Of a stretch of 64,000 nt of DNA, positions 33,229-41,321 are shown piece by piece. This DNA comes from Aliiglaciecola sp. 3_MG-2023 (GTDB taxonomy: Bacteria > Pseudomonadota > Gammaproteobacteria > Enterobacterales > Alteromonadaceae): assembly GCF_030548205.1 (NCBI RefSeq), contig NZ_JAUORV010000020.1:1-64000 (forward strand), written 5' to 3'. A program made the translations under genes and the position numbers. Position 1 is the stretch's first letter, and the number at the start of each line of letters is the position of its first letter. The notes beneath the pieces are model-generated. The model was not told the origin of the DNA. It ran no database searches and saw only the letters and a list, made by a program, of their open reading frames with translations.

Positions 33229-35436
33229 CTAAACGCCTATAAAATCTTTGTTGCTTACCGCATATTGTTGCACTGTTGATAAGAGAGCATCCCGAGAAAA
33301 AGGTTTGCCTAAATGGTCAGTAAAACCAACTTTCTTATAATGGGCAACTTCGTCAGCAAAGACATTAGCTGTTAATGCGATAACGGGTAAATCAATCCAC
33401 TTTTTATTTTTACGTAAAATTTTCAGTGCACTGCAACCGTCCATTACCGGCATTTGAATATCCATTAACACTAAATCAAACTCTTGTTTGGCAAGTACAT
33501 CCAGTGATTCTTGTCCATTGCTAGCAACCGTTACACGCAGATTGTTTTGCTCTAATATATTTTTAGCAACTTGCTGGTTAATTTCATTGTCTTCCACCAG
33601 TAAAATACGTTTATTGGCTAGATCTTGTTTTAGCTCGAGTATCGGAATATCAACTCGCGGTTTTTGAGCGATGGGAAGCTCCAATATAAAACTGAACTCA
33701 GTCCCCTTAGCTAATTCACTCTTAACATGAATAGTCGAGCCCATTGCTTCAACCAACTCTTTAACAATAGAGAGCCCTAACCCTGTACCACCATATTTGC
33801 GGGTAATACTTTCATCCACTTGAGTGAATTTATTAAATAGCGTTTTAATTGATTTATCTTCAATTCCCACACCTGTGTCATTCACAGAAATCTTCACTTT
33901 AGCTAACACATCATTGGTGACTAATTTAACCAATACATCGACCCTTCCAGTCTGTGTGAATTTTACCGCATTTGAGGTCAAATTCATTAATATTTGGGTA
34001 ACGCGGGTGGGGTCGCCTAAAACAAGTGTATTCTGTCTGCCTACAATTTTAGTATTCAGCGCAATGTTTTTCGCCTGAGCCTGACTTGTAAACAAGTTTT
34101 CAACTTGCAAAAGAATGTCTTCGAAACAAAAGTGATGTTGCTCTAACTCAAAATGTCCAGACTCAATTTTTGATAAATCAAGTACATCATTAACAATCTG
34201 CATTAAAAGTTTTGCAGAAAAGTTTGCGCGGTTTAAATATTCAGTCTGTTGTTCGTTTAATTGGGTGTGCATACACAAGTCCAACAATCCTAAAACGCCG
34301 TTTATTGGCGTTCGAATTTCGTGGGACATATTTGCTAAAAATTGGGATTTAATTTGATTAGCCTGCTCTGCGTGCTCTCTTGCCCTTTGGGCTTTTAATT
34401 CTAAATTTTTACTTTTAGTCACGTCATGGTAGAAAATAAGCACACCAATCAGATCTTGATTTTTAGAATGCAATGCTAAGTGAGTCACCTCTTTATACTT
34501 AACTTGAACATTCGTATATGGGGATTTCTGTTGGCCCTGTTTTCCTTGGTTTCCTTTTTCTTGGCCTTCCTTTTCTTGGCCTTCTTTTTCTTGATAGTGA
34601 ATATTAGTTTCATCACCGTAAAGGATGCGTCGATCAATATTAATGATTTTTTGCGCACGGGTTTCATTGGCTAAATCAAAATCTGTTTTACCTTTCAATT
34701 GTTCAATATTTTGTAATTTAGAATCTTCTATAAACGCCTGATTTGCGCCTAAATATCTTAATTGCTTATCTTTCCATGAAATGCCGTAGGGTAAGTGATT
34801 TATAACGGTTTGGAAGATTGCCTCTGAGTGTTCGATTTTACTGGTCTGGCTATCAATAGTGACTTGCTTGTCTAACAATAGAGACTGTAAATAGTGTAAA
34901 AAGTGTTGTATCAAAAACAACACAATACTAATGATAAATCCATATGTTAGCAGCGCAGTAATCCAAGCGGATACACTTAAACCATAAGCACTTTGCGTTA
35001 CCGTAAACTCAAATTTTCCTAACCAAACAAGGCTCATGTAATAGAATAAAAATAAGCCGCCTGAAATGGCAATTGCTACAGCGACTCTCACACTGAGCAT
35101 GAAACTACTAAATATGGAAGCAGCCATAATCAGGTAAATTCCGTTTCCTGATAGACCTAAGGTATGTATTCCCGCAAACCCCATTATAAAAAATAACGAT
35201 GCAATCAAACTAGCGGTAACATTATTTGAAAAACGACGTCGAAATAAATAAAACGTCAATAGCACACAGGTACTAACAATATGTACCCACATCACTGGCA
35301 AAAAACCAATTTCAGGAACACGGGAAAGAGAGCCTGCTAAAGCGACGCCAGCGAAAGCCAACGTGACCATTAAAACAGTATTTGTTAGTTTCTCACGAAT
35401 ATAGTCGATGGAACTTTCAGGAGACTCTAAAGACAT
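33229..35436 (-). CDS. Hybrid sensor histidine kinase / response regulator
   Basis: The 735-residue protein has five or six membrane helices in residues 15-185, then a PAS-like region (about 205-340), a HisKA dimerisation segment with the phospho-acceptor NMSHEIRTPINGVLG, an ATPase domain (NLTSNAVKFT, GVGIED, GGTGLGLSIV) and a C-terminal receiver (LLVEDNEINQQVA, DLVLMDIQMPVMDG with the acceptor Asp, KPFSRDAL). The PAS part contains a low-complexity insert of EKEGQ-type repeats. No partner regulator or phosphotransfer protein is next to it. Signal unknown. Confidence 0.9.
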   Translation of the reverse strand: MSLESPESSIDYIREKLTNTVLMVTLAFAGVALAGSLSRVPEIGFLPVMWVHIVSTCVLLTFYLFRRRFSNNVTASLIASLFFIMGFAGIHTLGLSGNGIYLIMAASIFSSFMLSVRVAVAIAISGGLFLFYYMSLVWLGKFEFTVTQSAYGLSVSAWITALLTYGFIISIVLFLIQHFLHYLQSLLLDKQVTIDSQTSKIEHSEAIFQTVINHLPYGISWKDKQLRYLGANQAFIEDSKLQNIEQLKGKTDFDLANETRAQKIINIDRRILYGDETNIHYQEKEGQEKEGQEKGNQGKQGQQKSPYTNVQVKYKEVTHLALHSKNQDLIGVLIFYHDVTKSKNLELKAQRAREHAEQANQIKSQFLANMSHEIRTPINGVLGLLDLCMHTQLNEQQTEYLNRANFSAKLLMQIVNDVLDLSKIESGHFELEQHHFCFEDILLQVENLFTSQAQAKNIALNTKIVGRQNTLVLGDPTRVTQILMNLTSNAVKFTQTGRVDVLVKLVTNDVLAKVKISVNDTGVGIEDKSIKTLFNKFTQVDESITRKYGGTGLGLSIVKELVEAMGSTIHVKSELAKGTEFSFILELPIAQKPRVDIPILELKQDLANKRILLVEDNEINQQVAKNILEQNNLRVTVASNGQESLDVLAKQEFDLVLMDIQMPVMDGCSALKILRKNKKWIDLPVIALTANVFADEVAHYKKVGFTDHLGKPFSRDALLSTVQQYAVSNKDFIGV

Positions 35437-35643
35437 CGAGGTTCATTAGATTTAATAATAATTGAGCAATATTATGTTGAGACCATAGGGCATTAAAACC
35501 CTGTCCGCCATCAAAGGGTATTAGACTTTTGTATAATACCCAATCCATGGGTTACCCAAATAAACAGGATATTAAGCCGTTAGGTCTTTTACTACCCAGG
35601 CATTAATCTGCTGTCTTTGAGCCTAATGTTTAGTCAGACTATG

Positions 35644-36882
35644 TTATACGTTAACTAAACATAATCCATACCCCACGGTATAAGCCACCAACAAATGCAC
35701 AATATATTTACTGTAACTTACGAATGTGAGCTCTTTCACGCGACTCATGGCCACTATTCCTGCGGCTGAGCCTATCACCAACATTGATCCTCCGACACCA
35801 ACAGCGTAAGTCAGGGATAACCATTGAATATTGGTTAACTCTGGCTGCGCTTTAAGTAGTGCCGCAGTTAACGGGACGTTATCTAAAAACGCAGATAAAA
35901 TTCCCACCAAATAATTCGAATAATCAGGATCGAGCATAAAGTAAATATTTGTCATCCAAATTAGCACACCGATTTCTTTGAGTGAGCCAACTATAAGCAG
36001 TATTCCTAGAAAGAACATCAAGGTATCAAACTGTATTTTACGGACGTAATCTAATAGATGAATTTCGTACTTAAACTTGTTCACCATACCACCAATTAAG
36101 AACATCACAGATAGGCCTAATAAAAAGGTTAAAACAGGCGGAATTTCAAACAACAAATTAAACAGCATAGTGCAGCATATAGTGCTAAAAAATAGACCGG
36201 CGATAACAAAATCAAGGGATTTGAATTTTTCACTGCCAATGGTCGCCTCAACCCGTCGATTTTTACCAAAACTCATTAATATAGCCAGCACCACGACGCC
36301 TGCTACAGCGGGTAAAATCAAGCCTAACAATTTGACGATCGAAACATGTTTCTCACTGAATATCATCAGCGTGGTTACGTCTCCGGTGATCAAAACCACC
36401 CCACCAGAATTCACTGCAAATATAATTAATACACAGAGTTTTACTTTCTCTGCCACCTTTAATTTAAATGCGAAGATAATACTAATTGATACTAGGGTGG
36501 CAGTGATATTGTCGCACAGCATTGATAACACCAGCGCGAACAAAGCGACCAATAAGGTTAATTTGCGTAAGGACAATTCACCGGGCAAGAGTCGATTCAC
36601 CATAGCGCCAATCAACCCTCTGGCATTTAGGTATGCAACAAAGGTCATTGTTGCCATAAGAAACAACCACAATTTCGCGATTTCCAGTAAATTCTCGTTG
36701 AGTGCATTCTCTATTTCTGCCTGTCCAGAACCATGCCCTCGAATGAATAATAAACACCACACTAAACACCCTAAAAATAAGGTGGTTTTGGCTTTATTGA
36801 TATGGGTAACTTCTTCAAAGACGATGGATAGCAAAGCTAAAATAGCCAAGCCAATAATGGATATTTCAAACATATCGAACAT
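35644..36882 (-). CDS. nhaD: NhaD-type sodium/proton antiporter
   Basis: The 412-residue membrane protein has about 11 helices and characteristic segments: FEEVTHINKAKTTLFLG near the N-terminus, LCDNITATLVSISI, NSGGVVLITGDVTTLMIF and SAFLDNVPLTAALL, matching NhaD and the wider ArsB/NhaD family, in which the DN motifs bind Na+. Typical NhaD proteins are somewhat longer, with a signal-like extra helix. It probably extrudes Na+ at alkaline pH, consistent with a marine life. It is preceded by an apparently unrelated small gene. Confidence 0.82.
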   Translation of the reverse strand: MFDMFEISIIGLAILALLSIVFEEVTHINKAKTTLFLGCLVWCLLFIRGHGSGQAEIENALNENLLEIAKLWLFLMATMTFVAYLNARGLIGAMVNRLLPGELSLRKLTLLVALFALVLSMLCDNITATLVSISIIFAFKLKVAEKVKLCVLIIFAVNSGGVVLITGDVTTLMIFSEKHVSIVKLLGLILPAVAGVVVLAILMSFGKNRRVEATIGSEKFKSLDFVIAGLFFSTICCTMLFNLLFEIPPVLTFLLGLSVMFLIGGMVNKFKYEIHLLDYVRKIQFDTLMFFLGILLIVGSLKEIGVLIWMTNIYFMLDPDYSNYLVGILSAFLDNVPLTAALLKAQPELTNIQWLSLTYAVGVGGSMLVIGSAAGIVAMSRVKELTFVSYSKYIVHLLVAYTVGYGLCLVNV

Positions 36883-36968
36883 GGTGTGCGTTCCAGATTA
36901 CTGAGAGTAGAAAATGCGCCCCGTTGCAGGACACTAAAAAACGTGAGAATTATATCGCAAAAAACCCT

Positions 36969-36995
36969 GTAGCGGCTACATAAAGGTGTAACGGC
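36969..36995 (+). repeat. Degenerate GTAG-type REP-like hairpin
   Basis: CCCTGTAG (36965-36972), the same leader as in the array at 8724, is followed by an imperfect palindrome with arms GCGGCTACA and TGTAACGGC (7 of 9 positions pair). It lies in the gap between the NhaD gene and the unknown gene at 36999. Confidence 0.4.
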
Positions 36996-36998
36996 ATG

Positions 36999-37535
36999 TT
37001 ATTTTTTTAGAAAGTGTTTAGAAATTAACTCTGACATAAATATAATTTTTTGGTTGGATAACTGACGATAGTCAAAATACGGACAGACAATGGTGCGATG
37101 ATTTAGGTCAATGGCAAATTCTTGGTTAATCCACTCAAAAGTGTTTGGCAAAGTACATGACTTGGCATAAGTGCGCCCCATAATTATGTGCAACTTTTCG
37201 GTTTGTTCAAATTTAGGTGGGGTAAAGTAAAGTGCCGTTTGACTGCCAAATTGCAAAAGTTCGTCATCACGATATTGCTGCCAGCTAGAATAACTATCAT
37301 TCAGTTCACTAAACTTGCTCAGCATCGGGAATAACAACTTTGCATAGACATTGAAAACTTTTCGCCAACCATTCCCACAAGCCTGACCTATGGCATAAAT
37401 TTCACCTTTTTTAAGGGGATAAACCAGCTGTTGGCTTGCCGCGAAAGAAAATCTGGGGCGATTTTGTATATACACATTAATGTGTGCGTTACTATCCCCC
37501 AAACCACTTACTTGCTCAAATTTAGTCTGTGACAT
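36999..37535 (-). CDS. Hypothetical cytoplasmic protein
   Basis: I do not recognise this 178-residue protein. It has no signal peptide or membrane helix. Visible segments include GLGDSNAHINVYIQNRP near the N-terminus, YPLKKGEIYAIGQACGNGWRKVFNVYAKL and HIIMGRTYAKSC, suggesting a globular fold. It has its own ATG and lies between fumC and nhaD, all on the minus strand. Long open frame and ordinary composition support a real gene. Confidence 0.6.
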   Translation of the reverse strand: MSQTKFEQVSGLGDSNAHINVYIQNRPRFSFAASQQLVYPLKKGEIYAIGQACGNGWRKVFNVYAKLLFPMLSKFSELNDSYSSWQQYRDDELLQFGSQTALYFTPPKFEQTEKLHIIMGRTYAKSCTLPNTFEWINQEFAIDLNHRTIVCPYFDYRQLSNQKIIFMSELISKHFLKK

Positions 37536-37690
37536 AAAACCTATTAGCAGAATTAATGCGCTTAGGCAGGTAGTTTACCTCACATGACGACTTTTCAATT
37601 AAAAAAATACATTAATAGAAGTTAAAAACCTGTTTTCTAGCAACCTATAAAATATGTGCCCCTTTGCTGAAAATATCTAAACGACTATGT

Positions 37691-39070
37691 TTATGAATCG
37701 TTTTTTGTCAGACTAACAGGATCTAAAAGTGCTTCTAGTTTTGTCCGTGGAATATCAGTATTTTCTGCAGCCACATCAATAATAGGCCGATTTTCCTTGT
37801 AAGCCTTCTTAGCAATTTCCGCTGCTTTGGCATAACCAATAATGGGGTTCAACGCAGTTACCAAAATGGGATTTTTATGCAGAGGCTTTTCAAGATTTTG
37901 CTGATTCACCTCAAAATCGCGAATGGCATAGTCCGCCAATGAAACCGCGCCATTAGACAATAATTCTATGCTCGACAACAAGTTAAGAGCGATCATGGGT
38001 AACATAACATTTAATTCAAAATTGCCCGATTGACCGCCAATGGTGATAGCCGAGTCATTGCCAATAACCTGTGCAGATAGCATAGCAACTGCCTCGGGGA
38101 TAACCGGATTGACTTTCCCCGGCATAATCGACGAACCCGGTTGCAATGCTGGCAAAGCAATCTCACCTAGCCCAGCTAACGGCCCCGAGTTCATCCAACG
38201 TAAATCATTAGCTATTTTCATAAAACTAACGGCGATGGATTTAGTTAACCCCGACAAACTCACTGCGCTATCTTGTGCAGCAATCCCAGCAAAAAAATTT
38301 GCTGCTTTAACAAAAGGCACATCGGTTTCTCGACTTAAAATATCAGAAAATTGGTCGGCGAAATCAGGATGGGAATTAATGCCAGTACCAACGGCAGTAC
38401 CACCTAAAACAAGTGACTGTATTGAAGGCTGCAAACTCTCAAGATGAGAGATTTGTTGCTTAATCTGGGCCGACCAAGCAGACATACTTTGATCCATTCG
38501 AATTGGCATAGCATCCATTAAATGAGTGCGTCCGGTTTTGCAATATCCCGCTAACTTTAGGGATTTTTCATCGATGGTTTTAGCCAAATGTCTCAGAGAA
38601 GGCATTAAGTTTTGGTGAATTGCCAAGGCGGCACTAACATGAATACAAGTCGGGATGACATCATTGCTACTTTGGCCAAAGTTAACATGATCATTTGGGT
38701 GAATGTGCAAATTGGATTGCTTAGACGCAAGGTTGGCAATCACCTCATTGGCATTCATATTGGTACTAGTGCCAGAACCCGTTTGGAATACATCAACGGG
38801 AAAGTGATGCATCAGATTTTTATCATCTAATAAAGTGGTACAGGCTTGTTTAATGGCTTGCGCTGTCGGCTCGTCAATACCTTTAAGGTTTACATTTACC
38901 GTGGCTGCAGCAGATTTAATCTGAATCAGCGCGCGAATAAAAGCTTCAGGCATAGGAGTGTGACTGATATTGAAGTTATTAATCGCTCTTTGGGTCTGGG
39001 CGCCATATAACGCATCTTTGGGAACCTCAAGCTCGCCCATGCTATCTTTTTCGATTCTTACTTCTGTCAT
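37691..39070 (-). CDS. fumC: Fumarate hydratase class II
   Basis: The 459-residue cytoplasmic enzyme carries the fumarase/aspartase signature GSSIMPGKVNP, the SGTSTNMNANEV segment (TGSGTSTNMN) and GRTHLMDAMP. It converts fumarate and malate reversibly in the TCA cycle without an iron-sulfur cluster. Many bacteria express FumC when iron is scarce or under oxidative stress. Here the upstream FagA-like gene (14 bases away) is preceded by a Fur box, as in the fagA-fumC-orfX-sodA operon of Pseudomonas, so iron repression is likely. Confidence 0.95.
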   Translation of the reverse strand: MTEVRIEKDSMGELEVPKDALYGAQTQRAINNFNISHTPMPEAFIRALIQIKSAAATVNVNLKGIDEPTAQAIKQACTTLLDDKNLMHHFPVDVFQTGSGTSTNMNANEVIANLASKQSNLHIHPNDHVNFGQSSNDVIPTCIHVSAALAIHQNLMPSLRHLAKTIDEKSLKLAGYCKTGRTHLMDAMPIRMDQSMSAWSAQIKQQISHLESLQPSIQSLVLGGTAVGTGINSHPDFADQFSDILSRETDVPFVKAANFFAGIAAQDSAVSLSGLTKSIAVSFMKIANDLRWMNSGPLAGLGEIALPALQPGSSIMPGKVNPVIPEAVAMLSAQVIGNDSAITIGGQSGNFELNVMLPMIALNLLSSIELLSNGAVSLADYAIRDFEVNQQNLEKPLHKNPILVTALNPIIGYAKAAEIAKKAYKENRPIIDVAAENTDIPRTKLEALLDPVSLTKNDS

Positions 39071-39084
39071 GTTAATCCCCTTTT

Positions 39085-39426
39085 TTATAAAAAATATGTT
39101 CCTAACAAAGACAATTCATATTTAAAATGTCGTGTTTCTGCCTTTTGTCCCTCAGTTTTATCGTATTGCTCTACACTGTTTAGTGGTTTGTAAATGTTAT
39201 CTAAACACAAATAACGCCAGTGAAAACTAATACTAGTATCACAAATTGTATCTAACAAAGTGTGCAACACCCGTTTTAACATCGCTCTTTTTACGTTTTC
39301 GTTTTTTTCTGTGGCTAATCGATCTTCAACCACGTCTAAATAATGGTATAGAGTATGAGGGTTATCAGGCTGTAAACCATGACGAATGGTCAACTCTAAT
39401 GTCCCGAATGCCAATGCTTCATTCAC
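39085..39426 (-). CDS. fagA: FagA-like small protein in the fumC operon
   Basis: The 113-residue protein begins with GTG at 39426 and has two helical halves (TLYHYLDVVEDRLATE, AMLKRVLHTLLDTI) and FHWRYLCLDNIYKPL. Position directly before fumC and under a Fur-overlapped promoter matches FagA (Fur-associated gene A) of Pseudomonas. I assign the name mainly on context, since I cannot align it. Its function is unknown in that genus too. The start codon is uncertain because no strong ribosome site is visible. Confidence 0.6.
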   Translation of the reverse strand: MNEALAFGTLELTIRHGLQPDNPHTLYHYLDVVEDRLATEKNENVKRAMLKRVLHTLLDTICDTSISFHWRYLCLDNIYKPLNSVEQYDKTEGQKAETRHFKYELSLLGTYFL

Positions 39427-39467
39427 AGAATCACATCCAATTTTTAGGCGGCTAGGCCACCCACCAA

Positions 39468-39511
39468 ATGATAATAATTCTTATTATCATGAGATTGAAA
39501 TAGCTTGTCAA
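39468..39511 (-). promoter_or_regulatory. Fur-controlled promoter of fagA-fumC
   Basis: On the minus strand TTGACA (39506-39511) and GATAAT (39483-39488) are 17 bases apart, a near-consensus sigma-70 promoter. The -10 is embedded in a perfect inverted repeat ATGATAATAA-ttc-TTATTATCAT (39468-39490), which fits a Fur box. Iron-loaded Fur would block polymerase here. Confidence 0.75.
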
Positions 39512-39617
39512 CCCAGTGCGGCATTTCATAAATACCTAACCACAACTCGATTAATAAAACTAAACTATTGATAAATAAAGCAATTAAATAAATAATCAAA
39601 AAAACCACCAAACACTA

Positions 39618-39646
39618 TTGATAATGATTTTCATTTACAATATGAT
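39618..39646 (+). promoter_or_regulatory. Second Fur-box promoter, plus strand
   Basis: TTGATA (39618-39623) and TATGAT (39641-39646) are separated by 17 bases, and the spacer carries GATAATGATTTTCATTTAC (39620-39638), close to the Fur consensus GATAATGATAATCATTATC. Transcription would begin near 39653, with no established gene downstream. Confidence 0.65.
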
Positions 39647-39652
39647 GGTTCT

Positions 39653-39813
39653 GCCTGGAATCGTTAAGTTTCACTGGTCCTGGCTTAACGCAACCAACCG
39701 GGTAGGCATTTTCTCCAAGGTGCCTACCCACCTCCTTACTTTTATCACGTTTTTATCCTTCGCCATTCCCTTCAACGTCAGCAATATTGTGGGCAATGCG
39801 CTGAAAACAAGTT
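39653..39813 (+). ncRNA. Candidate Fur-regulated small RNA (or small protein)
   Basis: Downstream of the Fur-box promoter are two inverted repeats: CGTTAAG/CTTAACG (39662-39668 and 39684-39690) and GGGTAGGCA/TGCCTACCC (39700-39708 and 39721-39729), followed by T-rich sequence at 39741-39755. This fits a structured iron-responsive RNA of the RyhB/PrrF kind. Alternatively an ATG at 39645 opens a 56-residue frame with a hydrophobic segment, but it has no ribosome site and would start upstream of the predicted transcript start. The end point is a guess. Confidence 0.35.
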
Positions 39814-40076
39814 AATAGGCGTTAAACGCAAAATCTATGAACAGGCATAAAAAATTTATTATCAGTCAATTAAGAGTTTCGTTTAAATCAAAAATTTACA
39901 TAAAAATAAGTTTGATGAGCTTTGAAGTTATAGGTGTTAACCAGCCAAACTGCCCACCCTAAAATCAGGTTACGCTAAGATAATGTTGCCAATTATGAGT
40001 CGCAATATTTAGAAGGTAATACTCATAAATGGGAATACTCACTTTAGCGCAGATTTGCATAGTAGCTAGGTACCCA
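39814..40076. other. Intergenic remainder with no visible feature
   Basis: This AT-rich stretch, the right part of the 650-base gap between the FagA-like gene and the gene at 40077, holds no reading frame or hairpin that I can support. Confidence 0.4.
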
Positions 40077-40508
40077 TTAGCCATAGGCTTGGCGATTTCG
40101 TTCGATTTCACCTAAATATTGTTGTTTTTCGAATATTAAAGGGGCGAGGGCTGAATAGTTCCAATATAGACCCGAATCGGCTTTGCTCTTGTCTTCTCGA
40201 TAGGGATTCACCCAGCGATGCCAGATAATGTATTCTGCATTAAGGTCACTCTGACAAATAATATCAACGGTTAAATACCAGCACATAGGTTCTCCACATG
40301 TGCAAACATAGGGAATCGCTCTATCGGCTGAATCTAACTGATTAATTCCTAACCCTGGTTGATAAGTACCCGCTATTTGCCCGGCAAAAGGCTTTTCAAA
40401 ATCAGTGATAGTTTCTAAATACGATTTTCCATCAACCAGCAGGTCAAAGCTTGGGCTGCCATAATCGTGACTAAAATAAGCCAGGCCAAAGGTGTTTACT
40501 ACTGTCAT
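40077..40508 (-). CDS. Hypothetical protein with a C-x-C-x4-C motif
   Basis: I do not recognise this protein. From the ATG at 40508 it has 143 residues; an ATG at 40523 would add five. It has no signal peptide. It contains VCTCGEPMCWYLTVDI, whose three cysteines could bind metal, and an aromatic stretch YIIWHRWVNPYREDKS. Composition suggests a folded cytoplasmic protein. It stands alone between the Fur region and ankB. Confidence 0.55.
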   Translation of the reverse strand: MTVVNTFGLAYFSHDYGSPSFDLLVDGKSYLETITDFEKPFAGQIAGTYQPGLGINQLDSADRAIPYVCTCGEPMCWYLTVDIICQSDLNAEYIIWHRWVNPYREDKSKADSGLYWNYSALAPLIFEKQQYLGEIERNRQAYG

Positions 40509-40687
40509 ATTTTTACACCTCAATAAACTAATTTATTGATTAAACATGCAATTAGTAACTGGGTCAAATTCCACATAGTCTCTTGCTGCTGAGCGCATTA
40601 GTTCGACTTTCCCTTGGTATAATAATTTAGTTTTTTTCTAACCCTATATGGTTGGGCTAACTTTTTTCAACGCAAGCCAATTATATT

Positions 40688-41254
40688 TTAAGGTTTAGAC
40701 TGTTTAAATTTGTCAGCTAAACTCAGATTTCCCTGACTTGCAGCAATATCTGATAAACTGCGGCTGTGACTATCTTTTAAGCTTATGTTGGCACCTTGAT
40801 CAATAAGCTCTTCAATAATGTTTTGTCTATCAAATAAGGTAGCAAACATCAGTGCGGTTTGACCATTTTGATTGGTTTGGTCCACTTCGCAGTCTCGCCC
40901 CATTAATGATTTAGCAATGCGAAGGTTGCCTTTAAAAATGGCGCCCATTAAAGCGGTGTTGCCTCTAGCATCCTCTTGGCATGGATTGATATCGTCTACA
41001 TCAAGTAAAAAGTTCACCGTCTCAGTCTGACCATTGTAAGCAGATAAAATGAGTGCCGTATATCCCTTTTCATTGGCGATATTAACTGACAAGCCTGCCT
41101 TGTAAAAGGTCTGTAACAATTCGATATCGCCGTTTCTAGCGGCATCAAAATACAGCGTTTTAAGTTGTTTACTCTGGTCAGTTTCATTGGCAAATGAAGG
41201 ATTTAACGCTGAAGCAATGAATAGTAGTAAAGAGAGTATTGCTATAGTTTTCAT
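40688..41254 (-). CDS. ankB: Periplasmic ankyrin-repeat protein (AnkB-like)
   Basis: The 188-residue protein has a signal peptide (1-22, ending SFA) and four ankyrin repeats (DIELLQTFYKAGLSVNIANEK, GYTALILSAYNGQTETVNFL, GNTALMGAIFKGNLRIAKSL, GQTALMFATLFDRQNIIEEL). It follows katB by 67 bases. In Pseudomonas aeruginosa, ankB lies downstream of katB and is required for full KatB activity; the same role is likely here. A hairpin in the 67-base gap may set the katB:ankB ratio. Confidence 0.88.
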   Translation of the reverse strand: MKTIAILSLLLFIASALNPSFANETDQSKQLKTLYFDAARNGDIELLQTFYKAGLSVNIANEKGYTALILSAYNGQTETVNFLLDVDDINPCQEDARGNTALMGAIFKGNLRIAKSLMGRDCEVDQTNQNGQTALMFATLFDRQNIIEELIDQGANISLKDSHSRSLSDIAASQGNLSLADKFKQSKP

Positions 41255-41275
41255 TAGGTTTTCCTTATCAAGATA

Positions 41276-41297
41276 CTGCCTGCACTGGCAGGCAGTA
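41276..41297. promoter_or_regulatory. Intercistronic hairpin between katB and ankB
   Basis: ACTGCCTGC and GCAGGCAGT form a perfect 9-bp stem with a 4-base loop in the 67-base gap. No T-run follows on the minus strand, so RNA processing or partial attenuation is likelier than full termination. Confidence 0.5.
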
Positions 41298-41321
41298 AGA
41301 CTGATTTAAACATTTATTAAA

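Noticed and set aside
39645-39815. 56-residue hydrophobic peptide downstream of the second Fur box
   Set aside because: Not called as a gene because its ATG precedes the predicted transcript start and lacks a ribosome site; kept only as the alternative to the RNA call.
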